A DNA stretch of 64,000 nucleotides from Ignavibacteria bacterium (GTDB lineage: Bacteria > Bacteroidota > Ignavibacteria > Tepidaquicellales > Tepidaquicellaceae), in the NCBI GenBank assembly GCA_016719565.1, contig JADJYU010000007.1:1-64000 (forward strand), given 5' to 3'. A model generated the notes under the pieces. The model ran no database searches and was not told the origin of the DNA. It worked only from the letters and a program-made list of their open reading frames with translations. Made by a program: the position numbers and the translations under genes. Below are positions 56,509 to 64,000 of this stretch, in pieces. Within the stretch, counting starts at the first letter, position 1; the number at the start of each line of letters is the position of its first letter.

Positions 56509-57281
56509 CAGCTTTTAATTAATTTAGATTTAGATTTGAAAATTTCTCCCGCAGAATAGAATACAAAATACGGAAGCGTTTTAAAATATCTGCCTGCCAT
56601 TTTTCCGGGCTGCTGTATCAGTCTGAAAAACCATTCCATTCCGATCTTTTGAAAAAATAACGGAGCTCTTTTTATATCACCGAGATAAAACCGGAATGCA
56701 GCGCCGACACCGGTCATTATTCCCTTATTAAGTTTTTTGTAATTATTCATCATCCATACTTCCTGTTTACCGCCGCCAAGCGCCACCCATATAAAATCCG
56801 CATCTGCAGCTTTAATTTTATCGATTATTAATTCATCTGAAAAATCTTTAGCCAGGTTAAATTCCGGACTGTAAGTCCCGCAAATATTAATTGAATATTC
56901 ACTTATTGCTTTAGCGCACATCCTTTCTAAAATTTCTTCCGTGTCCCCAAGAAAAAAATGCTTTATGTCCGTACCTCCGGATCTTCTGAAAATTTCTATC
57001 ATAAAATCTGGACCTGCTACTCTTCCTATATTTCTGATTCCCTTAAGCTGCGCAAATACTGATAACGGTCTTCCATCAGGAAGTGACATTAGGGAATTAT
57101 TGATCGCTTTTTTGAGATCCGGATTTCTTTTAAACGCATTTACTAAATTTCCGGAATCAGTTACACATATGTATCCGGAACCTTTGTCTCCTTTTATGAA
57201 ATCAAAAGCATATTGTACTGAATTATTTATATCGCAGCAGCAGATTTTTATTCCTTTAAAATAAAAATTTGTGATTTCCAA
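56508..57281 (-). CDS. WecG/TagA/CpsF family glycosyltransferase
   Basis: The 257-residue protein has a full family pattern: YICVTDSGNLVNAFKRNPDL, MSLPDGRPLSVFAQLKG, RVAGPDFMIEIFRRSGG and FFLGDTEEILERMC, then DFIWVALGGGKQEVWMMNN and MTGVGAAFRFYLGDIKRAP, ending in the conserved GMEWFFRLIQQPGKMAGRYF. The Asp in LPDGRP is the acidic residue expected at the active site. It adds a second sugar to the lipid-linked first sugar. Unlike its paralog at 41750-42421 it has an intact N-terminus. Confidence 0.9.
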   Translation of the reverse strand: MEITNFYFKGIKICCCDINNSVQYAFDFIKGDKGSGYICVTDSGNLVNAFKRNPDLKKAINNSLMSLPDGRPLSVFAQLKGIRNIGRVAGPDFMIEIFRRSGGTDIKHFFLGDTEEILERMCAKAISEYSINICGTYSPEFNLAKDFSDELIIDKIKAADADFIWVALGGGKQEVWMMNNYKKLNKGIMTGVGAAFRFYLGDIKRAPLFFQKIGMEWFFRLIQQPGKMAGRYFKTLPYFVFYSAGEIFKSKSKLIKS

Positions 57282-57304
57282 TTTATTAATGTTTATAAAA
57301 TAAT

Positions 57305-58441
57305 TCAGTTTAACGCTTTATTAAATGTAGTAATAATATTACTAATATTAATACCTGCCGTAAAGTTTTTTAAATAAGATTTTACAGCTGCAGCGCTTAT
57401 ACTTTCTCTTAATAATTTATTGTCAGTAAGACTTATTACTGCTTCTGAAATTTTATCCGGACTTTTCTTTTCTACAAGTAACCCTGTTACTCCGTCATCT
57501 ATCATCTCAGGAATTGCTCCAGTATCATTTATTGAGATAACCGGAATTCCGTGAGCAAAGGCTTCTATTATTGCAAGCGGACATCCTTCATACGGATACC
57601 AGGTCGGATGAACAAGTATATCAGTATTTCTCAGAAAAACTTCCTTCTCTTTTCCTGAGACCACTCCATGAAAAATAACTTTTTCTTCAATTCCTCCCGC
57701 GCTTATAATTTCTTTCGCTTTGTTTTCTGTAATGCTTTCATTGTCCGGATAATCTCCGGCTATGTGCAGCTCGAAATTTCTGTTTTTTTTTTGTAAAATT
57801 ACTGCAGCATTAAGCAGATCAAGAATGCCTTTGCTTTCATATAGATTTGCATAATAGCTGATTACAAATTTTTCATCCCGTTCTTTCTGAATTCGTTTAT
57901 ACTTTTCAGCATCCGGAAAGTCAGCGCCGTTTGGAAATGCGGTTATGTTATTTACAAATCCTTCAAAATTGATTTTCAGAGTATTGCTGTAAACAATTGC
58001 AGTGTGAACTTTAGACAATGATTTTCTTATAAAATATTTTACAGGCTCTGCGGATCCATTGTAAAAAACTTTTCTGAAATAATTTACTTCATGCAGATGT
58101 ATAATGATATTTGCGTCAGAATATTTTGAAGCAGTAAGAATCATAAGTCCGTCACGGAGAAACGGAAGAAAGTTTGAAGCAACAGGTATATATACAATAT
58201 CAGGTTTAATTTTTTTTACAATAGACCTCATTCCGCTGATACCTTTTACAGCAACTTTAACATTAGTCAGATCCAGCTTTGAAAGATTCTTAAGATCTCT
58301 GTGATCAGAAATATTATGATGATGAATTTCAAATTCATCTTTTAAAACTGATCCCAGTAGATTTTTTATATACACGCTTGAACCGTGAAAAGGCGGCGGT
58401 ACGCTTCCGGTAATTATAATTTTTTTCTTTACTTTAAGCAA
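57305..58441 (-). CDS. GT4 family glycosyltransferase
   Basis: The 378-residue protein has IIITGSVPPPFHGSSVYIKN, PDIVYIPVASNFLPFLRDGL, HEVNYFRKVFYNGSAEP in the acceptor half, then FVISYYANLYESKGILDLLN, FELHIAGDYPDNESITENK, DILVHPTWYPYEGCPLAIIE (donor E-G-C-P) and GVTGLLVEK. It probably adds a sugar early in repeat-unit assembly. It is the first gene of the long minus-strand polysaccharide operon. The promoter should lie in the gap of about 100 bp before 58548, but I see no convincing one. Confidence 0.9.
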   Translation of the reverse strand: MLKVKKKIIITGSVPPPFHGSSVYIKNLLGSVLKDEFEIHHHNISDHRDLKNLSKLDLTNVKVAVKGISGMRSIVKKIKPDIVYIPVASNFLPFLRDGLMILTASKYSDANIIIHLHEVNYFRKVFYNGSAEPVKYFIRKSLSKVHTAIVYSNTLKINFEGFVNNITAFPNGADFPDAEKYKRIQKERDEKFVISYYANLYESKGILDLLNAAVILQKKNRNFELHIAGDYPDNESITENKAKEIISAGGIEEKVIFHGVVSGKEKEVFLRNTDILVHPTWYPYEGCPLAIIEAFAHGIPVISINDTGAIPEMIDDGVTGLLVEKKSPDKISEAVISLTDNKLLRESISAAAVKSYLKNFTAGINISNIITTFNKALN

Positions 58442-58547
58442 CTTAGCCGGTTATAATATAAAAGAATAGGAATCCTCCGAGAATAATAAGGCAACTTTAA
58501 AAAATTTGCCTAAACATATTAAACTTAAGTCATTTAAGAAATTCATT

Positions 58548-60008
58548 TCACATTTTCTTAATTTCGGCAAGTTTACTCTGAAGCCAGGTTCTTTCCATGA
58601 TTTCAGTATTGTTATTCAGCTCAAATTCAATTTCACTGTATAGTTGTAAATCAGTATTCTCATTTACTTTGACAAGTTTCCTGAAATAAATCAGGAAATT
58701 AGTTGCTCTGTTAAATCGCAAACTTCCAATGTTTTTCCTGTTTTTTCTCAGGAACTGGCTGTATGCGTCAAACTGATAATATAGTTCTGTAAAATATCCA
58801 AGCTCATACATGGATTTCATAATAAGATCCCTTACGGAAAAATTATTGCGTACATAATTTGATAACTCACTACTGTTTAACAATTTAAGAGCTTCAGAAA
58901 AATTATTCTGTGCAAAATTTAATTTAGCAAAGGAATACTTTTTAACGCTATTGCTTACTTCCGGAGAAAGCAGGTGACTATACTTTTCTATAAAATCCTT
59001 CAGCCAGTCAAGCTCATCTACTGAAATTGCGACAAGAACAATATTCCCGAAAAGCATGTCATCAAAATAATCCTTTTCATATAAAGAAAATAATTTTTGC
59101 CCCAAAGCGATTTTGTATAATTCAAATCGCTCCCTTCTATACTCAGGTTTACCTTCAAATATTTTGTTTATACAGTAATGCTGAAGTACATTATGCAGAT
59201 TATATCTTTCAAAATGATCTGTTTCATTTTGTTTATTTATAAAAATTTCTTTTAGCTTTTTGTAATACTCTCCTTTTCCGTATTTATGAAGCATTATTTG
59301 AAGCTTATTGAGATTCAAAATTGGATTATCAGAAACAGCGATTTCATCAGATAGAAATTTATCCTTAACTATATTGAGTAGTTCTGTTGAAAGCTCTTTC
59401 ATTCTGTCAGCACTCTCTTCAAACATCAGACTGTTATATGAAATAACTGTCAAATAAATAAAGTTAGTCAAATTCTCACTCATGTTTTTAACGGAAAAAA
59501 CTTTGAACTGATTGTAATCTTTTTTTCCGAACCGGTTGATTTCAATGAATATTTCCATTTCTCTCTGCATTTTAATTCGTGTCATAAAATATTCGTCATC
59601 CTTTATTTTTGCCTTATCAAGAATTGAATTCAACTCTTCAAACTTTTTCAGAAAAAGTTTTTTAAGTTTTTTCTTATTGTACTCCTTTAACAAGATAATT
59701 TCTTTTTTCAGCAAAGTGTTATCATCGCTTTCTAATATTATAAATTCCTTCAACAGATTATTCAGATTAAATATAAGCGTCCTCATCAGACCGTCGTTAT
59801 ATACTGTCTTTGGAAATAATTTTGCAAAGACAATTTCCTTACTGACTTTTGATTCAGGAAAATCCGGATGAAATTTTATAATTTGGTCAAAAAAGGAAGA
59901 CACGTTTTTATTTTTATTGAAATAGGATCCTGAAATAAACGTCCTGAATTTTTTTAATTCTTCCTTTGAAAATGAACTAAGTATGTCAATTATATTCGAT
60001 CCTGTCAA
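58548..60008 (-). CDS. Helical protein of unknown function, paralog of 21633-23054
   Basis: The 486-residue protein begins SNIIDILSSFSKEELKKFRT, then KVSKEIVFAKLFPKTVYND and GLMRTLIFNLNNLLKEFIIL, matching the order of the protein at 21633. It is charged, rich in Lys, Glu, Asn and Phe, and nearly all alpha-helical. A run of Tyr/Leu helices in the second half (ERYNLHNVLQHYCINK, and MYELGYFTELYYQFDAYSQF) would suit TPR-like repeats. The C-terminus ERTWLQSKLAEIKKM is shared with the paralog (EKDWLLSKLKK). I do not recognise the family. It transcribes in the same direction as the polysaccharide locus. Confidence 0.7.
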   Translation of the reverse strand: MTGSNIIDILSSFSKEELKKFRTFISGSYFNKNKNVSSFFDQIIKFHPDFPESKVSKEIVFAKLFPKTVYNDGLMRTLIFNLNNLLKEFIILESDDNTLLKKEIILLKEYNKKKLKKLFLKKFEELNSILDKAKIKDDEYFMTRIKMQREMEIFIEINRFGKKDYNQFKVFSVKNMSENLTNFIYLTVISYNSLMFEESADRMKELSTELLNIVKDKFLSDEIAVSDNPILNLNKLQIMLHKYGKGEYYKKLKEIFINKQNETDHFERYNLHNVLQHYCINKIFEGKPEYRRERFELYKIALGQKLFSLYEKDYFDDMLFGNIVLVAISVDELDWLKDFIEKYSHLLSPEVSNSVKKYSFAKLNFAQNNFSEALKLLNSSELSNYVRNNFSVRDLIMKSMYELGYFTELYYQFDAYSQFLRKNRKNIGSLRFNRATNFLIYFRKLVKVNENTDLQLYSEIEFELNNNTEIMERTWLQSKLAEIKKM

Positions 60009-60177
60009 TATTGATGATCTTTTTTAATTAAATTGTAATTATATTTACTTAAAAATGAAAACAAATTTACATATCTGAATTGTCAAAAACCATTGAAAAC
60101 AGCATAAAAATAAAGTTTGTTGCATGTAATCCTTAGGAAATACATTAGATTATAAAAAACATTTGCGAAAATAAATC

Positions 60178-60209
60178 TTTGCTCAGTATATCCCGCAAAA
60201 GTATTTTTG
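60178..60209 (+). promoter_or_regulatory. Candidate promoter of the dockerin-like genes
   Basis: TTTG (60178-60181), 20 bases, then TATTTTTG (60202-60209) is an almost exact match to the Bacteroidota sigma promoter TTTG-N19/20-TAnnTTTG. Transcription would start near 60216, just before the structured leader at 60222-60341. The gap between the two neighbouring genes contains no other good promoter on this strand. Confidence 0.55.
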
Positions 60210-60221
60210 TATAGATTTTTT

Positions 60222-60341
60222 CAGGGTGACACCAAAAAAAATTTTAAAAGATTAACTTCCTTAAAAAAGACGATTATGCAATTTCTCGTCTTTCAAACGT
60301 CACCCTGGAAGATGCCCGATTCGCCGCCCTGATAAGGCGGC
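60222..60341 (+). ncRNA. Structured 5' leader, candidate cis-regulatory RNA
   Basis: Three stems are visible. CAGGGTGAC (60222-60230) pairs with GTCACCCTG (60299-60307) and closes a domain. Inside it, AAAGACGA (60266-60273) pairs with TCGTCTTT (60286-60293). Next comes GCCGCC (60323-60328) with GGCGGC (60336-60341) around a 7-nt loop. An A-rich stretch from 60233 also complements TTTAAAATTTTTTT at about 60350-60363. The region starts a few bases after the predicted transcription start and ends about 45 bp before the ATG. It does not match any riboswitch class that I can recall. It could instead be a dispersed repeat. Confidence 0.45.
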
Positions 60342-60384
60342 TTACGGCTTTAAAATTTTTTTAAATTAATTAATAACTAAAAAC

Positions 60385-61701
60385 ATGAACAAAGTTTTTA
60401 TTGTAATTCTGATTGCTGTTTTATCTTTTCTTGTATCATTTTCAATTTTATTCTCACAACCGGTCTATATTGAAAATTTTAATTATTCCGTAAGAGACAC
60501 AATTGAAGGAAATGCAGACTGGTACAGATCCGGAACTTCGACTAATAAAGCAAAAATAATTTCACCGGGATTAAATTATGCCGGTTACGTCGGATCAGGT
60601 ATAGGAAATTGTATTTTCATTCCAAATGAACCAATCGGTGAAGTTTATATCTGTCAGTTTAAAAGCGGCGCTCCTTTGACAGAGGGAACAGTGTATCTGT
60701 CTTTTTTGGTGAGAGTAGACAGTATGTCACTTAATGCTACCGAAGGTTTTTGTATTAATCTCGATCAGCAGGGAGGAGCGACTAATTTTAATACGAAAAC
60801 TTTTTTTAAAAAAGTTACGGGAAACACATTTAAACTCGGTATAAGAAAATATACCGACAGCACGGTATTTTCTAATAACATATATAATACAAATACAACT
60901 TACCTGATCGTAGCGTCATATACTTTTAAATCCGGAAGCTCTACGAATGACGTTTGTAAATTATACGCTTTTAGTGCAGGTGTGCCGGTAAATGAGCCTG
61001 TATCTCCTATTGCTCTTGACTCCGCCGGAACTGATATACTGAACATTGGAGATATTGTACTTGCAAATTCATTTATTCAGTCTGACGGTTTAAGTAAAAG
61101 TTCTATGAAAATTGACGGTATAAGAATCGGCACTTCATGGAACGGCACGCTTTTACAAAATAAAAATTTGGCTCTGTCGATGAATGCATTAATTCAGGGA
61201 TTTTATAATAATATATCGGATAAAATGGTGAAAGATACCGTAACAGTTTCTATACGTTACAACCGGTCTCCTTATCAAATCGCTGAATCTAAAAAGGCTG
61301 TACTCGATTCGAATGGTTTTAATATATTTAACTTTAACACAATCTCAAATTTGTCAAAATACTATATTGCAGTAACTCACAGGAATATGATAGAGTCATG
61401 GAGTAGACTGCCAAATGAATTTTATCAGGACGCACTCTCATATAATTTCACTCAGGGTACAGGCAATACTTTTGGAAATAACGTGACAAAAAAAGGAAAC
61501 AGATATTGTTTCTATAACGGCGAAATTGTTCACGACGGAATTATAGACGTTACTGATTATCAGTTTGTTGATAATAATTCATTTACTTTTGCCGCCGGTT
61601 ATAAGACAACTGATCTGAATGGTGATGAAATAACGGATATATCCGATTTAGTAATAGTGGAAACGAACGCTTTTAATTTTGTACAAAGGATTACGCCTTA
61701 A
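60385..61701 (+). CDS. Secreted protein with C-terminal dockerin-like domain
   Basis: The 438-residue protein has a signal peptide (FIVILIAVLSFLVSFSILF), then YIENFNYSVRDTIEGNADWY and a beta-sandwich domain of about 230 residues (GGATNFNTKTFFKKVTGNTF, MKIDGIRIGTSWNGTL). A linker domain (LALSMNALIQGFYNNISDKM) follows. The end, residues about 385-438, has two calcium-loop-like repeats, DGIIDVTDYQ and DLNGDEITDISDLV, in the dockerin type I arrangement. There is no T9SS sorting domain after it. The beta-sandwich may bind carbohydrate. It is duplicated immediately downstream. Confidence 0.75.
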   Translation: MNKVFIVILIAVLSFLVSFSILFSQPVYIENFNYSVRDTIEGNADWYRSGTSTNKAKIISPGLNYAGYVGSGIGNCIFIPNEPIGEVYICQFKSGAPLTEGTVYLSFLVRVDSMSLNATEGFCINLDQQGGATNFNTKTFFKKVTGNTFKLGIRKYTDSTVFSNNIYNTNTTYLIVASYTFKSGSSTNDVCKLYAFSAGVPVNEPVSPIALDSAGTDILNIGDIVLANSFIQSDGLSKSSMKIDGIRIGTSWNGTLLQNKNLALSMNALIQGFYNNISDKMVKDTVTVSIRYNRSPYQIAESKKAVLDSNGFNIFNFNTISNLSKYYIAVTHRNMIESWSRLPNEFYQDALSYNFTQGTGNTFGNNVTKKGNRYCFYNGEIVHDGIIDVTDYQFVDNNSFTFAAGYKTTDLNGDEITDISDLVIVETNAFNFVQRITP

Positions 61702-61748
61702 TAAAATAAAAAGTAAAAAATATTTTTAAAAATAATTTATATAAACCA

Positions 61749-63053
61749 ATGAATAAAATTCTATTAACAATCGCAATAATTTTTTAACATCAGCATTTTC
61801 AGTTTCTCAGCCTGTCTATATTGAAAACTTTAATTATTCCATAAGAGACACAGTAGAAGGAAATGCAGGCTGGTCCCGATCTTCAACTTCGAATAACAGA
61901 GCAAAAATAATCTCACCGGGATTAAATTATGCGGGATACATTGGATCAGGTATAGGCAATTGTGTTTTCATTCCGAATGAAACCAGCGGTGAAGTTTATA
62001 CAAATCAGTTTTTGAATGGCGCTCCTTTAAATCAAGGGACAGTGTATTTATCTTTTTTAGTGAGAGTAGACACTATGTCGATAAATGCAACCCAGGGTTT
62101 TTGTATAAATCTTGATCAGCAGGGAGGAGCAACAAACTTTAATACAATGACATATTTTAAAAAAGTCACAGGAAATACTTTTAATCTCGGTATAAGAAAA
62201 TATACAGGCAGCCCGGTATTTTCAAATAATATTTACAATACAAACACTACATACTTAATTGTAGCGTCGTATACTTTTAAACCCGGCAGCAATACAAATG
62301 ACGTTTGTAATTTATACGCCTTCAGTTCCGGTGTTCCTGTGAATGAACCGGCGACCCCGATTGCGCTCGACTCTGTTGGGAATGACGTAGTGGATATTGG
62401 GGATGTTAAATTAGCAAATTCATTTAACCAGCCGTCAGGATTAAGAAACAGTACTATGAAAATTGACGGAATAAGAATTGGCACTACCTGGAACGGCACT
62501 CTATTTCAGAATAAAAATATAGCTCTGTCAATGAATGCGTTAATTCAGGGATTTTATAATAATATATCGGATAAAATGGTGAAAGATACCGTAACAGTTT
62601 CTATACGTTACAACCGGTCTCCTTATCAAATCGCTGAATCTAAAAAGGCTGTACTCGATTCGAATGGTTTTAATATATTTAACTTTAACACAATCTCAAA
62701 TTTGTCAAAATACTATATTGCAGTAACTCACAGGAATATGATAGAGTCATGGAGTAGACTGCCAAATGAATTTTATCAGGACGCACTCTCATATAATTTC
62801 ACTCAGGGTACAGGCAATACTTTTGGAAATAACGTGACAAAAAAAAGGAAACAGATATTGTTTCTATAACGGCGAAATTGTTCACGACGGAATTATAGAC
62901 GTTACTGATTATCAGTTTGTTGAAAATAACTCATTTGCATTTGCCGCAGGTTACAAAACAACTGATCTGAACGGAGATCAGATTACTGATATTTCCGATT
63001 TAGTAATAGTTGAAACGAATGCTTTTAATTTTGTACAAAGGATTACTCCGTAA
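61749..63053 (+). pseudogene. Second copy of the dockerin-like secreted protein, frameshifted twice
   Basis: The start MNKILLTIAIIF runs into a stop at about 61785 because a run of six T is one short. With seven T the reading continues as FLTSAFSVSQPVYIEN. A second frameshift near 62850 (eight A instead of the seven in copy 1) disturbs the C-terminus, and the dockerin-like end (HDGIIDVTDYQFVENN, DLNGDQITDISDLV) is read in another frame. The internal frame from 62012 spans 285 residues. A block of 384 bp at 62540-62923 is identical to 61189-61571 in copy 1, apart from that extra A, while both sides differ. Both disrupting changes are in homopolymers. Confidence 0.8.
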
Positions 63054-63099
63054 TTTTCCGTAAGTAAGTATTAGTTTAAAAATTATTTGAATTAAGAAT

Positions 63100-63135
63100 A
63101 CTTCCTGCAGTATTTTATCTGCCGGAAGTTTTTTA
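63100..63135 (+). terminator. Rho-independent terminator
   Basis: ACTTCCTGCAG (63100-63110) pairs with CTGCCGGAAGT (63119-63129) with one mismatch and an 8-nt loop, followed at once by TTTTTT. It lies about 50 bp beyond the stop of the second dockerin-like gene and separates it from the next gene at 63215. Confidence 0.7.
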
Positions 63136-63214
63136 TAAAATCATACACTATGTAAATTTTGAGGGGAATTATTCATTTCAATTTTGTAATTTCTAAAAAT
63201 TAATTTTAATAATT

Positions 63215-64000
63215 ATGTCAAATAATCTTTACTCATCTGTTTTTTCTTCAAAGAGTTTTTTCTTCATCATTTTTTTAATTTCGGTTTTCATTTTTCAGGG
63301 TCAGTATTTCGGACATGTATTTGATGATGATAATCCTGATATAGAGCAACCGACACTTGAGTCTTATCACAGTTACAGAAATAACAGTAATCCAAATTCT
63401 CCGGCAGTAGTCACAATTGACGGATACGATAATTTTGATATAGGCATTGACAACTGGGAGCAAAATGCAACTTCAAATCCGCTCAATCCGGAATGGATTT
63501 TCTTCGGCGCAAATGCCAGTCCGCAGAATGCAAGGATCACTACAAACGGCGGTCTTAACTGGATACTGAACAATCCGTCTTATCACTCATCCACCTGCTG
63601 TGATCCGTGGTCCACATACACGGGTAACGGAATTTTGATCTATGCATCAGGAGTGAATGGACAATACGTTTACAGATCCACCAATAACGGACTTAACTGG
63701 GGATTGCCAATTCTTTCTGTATCAGGTAATGACAGAAATCATGTCTCAGCCGAGTACACAGGAAAAGGTCCGTATGCAAATTATGTATATGCTGGAATTA
63801 CTCCGGGAAATTTTGGAAGAAGTACCGACGCAGGTCTTACCTGGACAACGACTTTTACTCCGAGCAATACTCAGCCGGGCTGCTATATTGCAGTCGGACC
63901 GAACGGAGCAATTGACGGCGGCTGCGTGATGTATGTTACCAATACAGGAACAAACGCTTCCAGAACATATAATTTTTACAGATCAACTGACGGCGGTGCG
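63215..64000 (+). CDS. Secreted BNR/Asp-box protein (sialidase-like beta-propeller), partial
   Basis: The ATG at 63215 starts MSNNLYSSVFSSKS, followed by a hydrophobic segment (FFFIIFLISVFIFQ) that looks like a signal peptide. The frame is open to the window end (262 residues). It contains Asp-box motifs S/T-x-N/D-x-G-x-x-W: ITTNGGLNWIL, RSTNNGLNWGL, RSTDAGLTWTT and a last RSTDGG at the edge. Such repeats form beta-propellers in sialidases and in many secreted Ignavibacteria proteins. A catalytic role cannot be claimed. The C-terminus, probably with a T9SS sorting domain, lies outside. Confidence 0.75.
   Translation, partial: MSNNLYSSVFSSKSFFFIIFLISVFIFQGQYFGHVFDDDNPDIEQPTLESYHSYRNNSNPNSPAVVTIDGYDNFDIGIDNWEQNATSNPLNPEWIFFGANASPQNARITTNGGLNWILNNPSYHSSTCCDPWSTYTGNGILIYASGVNGQYVYRSTNNGLNWGLPILSVSGNDRNHVSAEYTGKGPYANYVYAGITPGNFGRSTDAGLTWTTTFTPSNTQPGCYIAVGPNGAIDGGCVMYVTNTGTNASRTYNFYRSTDGGA

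Noticed and set aside
58442..58547. AGGCAA/TTGCCT hairpin before the polysaccharide operon considered as terminator
   Set aside because: The stem is only six base pairs with a long loop and is followed by a mixed TATTATT sequence, too weak to call.
60222..60341. Leader considered as a cyclic-di-GMP or cobalamin riboswitch
   Set aside because: The conserved cores of these classes that I can recall are not present. Only stem structure supports a regulatory role.
60323..60341. GCCGCC/GGCGGC hairpin considered as a terminator
   Set aside because: It is followed by CTTACGGCTTTAAAA, without an immediate T run, and lies inside a leader between a promoter and its gene.

Overview
The window is AT-rich and looks like a chromosome segment of an Ignavibacteria/Chlorobi-group or Bacteroidota-like bacterium. 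The best clues are a secreted protein ending in a type IX secretion (T9SS) sorting domain of the NYPNPFNPST type (20368-21444), a very large gingipain-like C25 peptidase related to the T9SS sortase PorU (35801-40641), and promoter-like sequences of the Bacteroidota form TTTG-N20-TAnnTTTG. I see no rRNA, tRNA or CRISPR array.

Layout. 1-12.2 kb is a worn accessory region. It holds a broken beta-helix protein, damaged methyltransferases, three paralogous secreted proteins with an unusual Cys-Gly C-terminal signal, and a tandem duplication (copy A 4.55-7.34 kb, copy B 7.99-10.61 kb) in which each small secreted protein sits downstream of a GT-C membrane glycosyltransferase. 12.2-19.5 kb is a minus-strand sulfation module. 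CysC, CysD and CysN make PAPS, and the downstream genes encode FkbM-type methyltransferase plus sulfotransferase polypeptides; a small GxxExxY gene in an inverted-repeat cassette interrupts the module. 19.6-24.9 kb holds a second copy of a MITE-like element, a T9SS cargo protein, a helical protein of unknown function, a bicupin and a repeat-rich gap.

25.0-58.4 kb is one long minus-strand surface-polysaccharide locus. It contains an initiating sugar-phosphate transferase, two DegT-type aminotransferases, a hexapeptide acetyltransferase, two WecG/TagA/CpsF transferases, several GT2 and GT4 enzymes, five GT-C membrane proteins, methyltransferases, an O-acyltransferase, a Wzx-type flippase, a Wzm/Wzt-type ABC exporter and the PorU-like sortase. 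In Porphyromonas the T9SS sortase joins cargo to a special LPS (A-LPS), so a sortase inside an LPS export locus suggests that this cluster makes the acceptor glycan. 58.5-64 kb holds a paralog of the helical protein, a promoter with a highly structured leader, two tandem dockerin-like secreted proteins (the second broken) and the start of a BNR/Asp-box secreted protein that runs off the window.

One feature of the whole window matters for any user. At least fifteen genes or gene pieces are interrupted by single-base length changes, many in A/T runs, while their protein sequence continues cleanly in another frame. Some are true decay, but the pattern also fits systematic indel errors in the assembly. 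Such genes are given below as one merged feature with the frameshift position.
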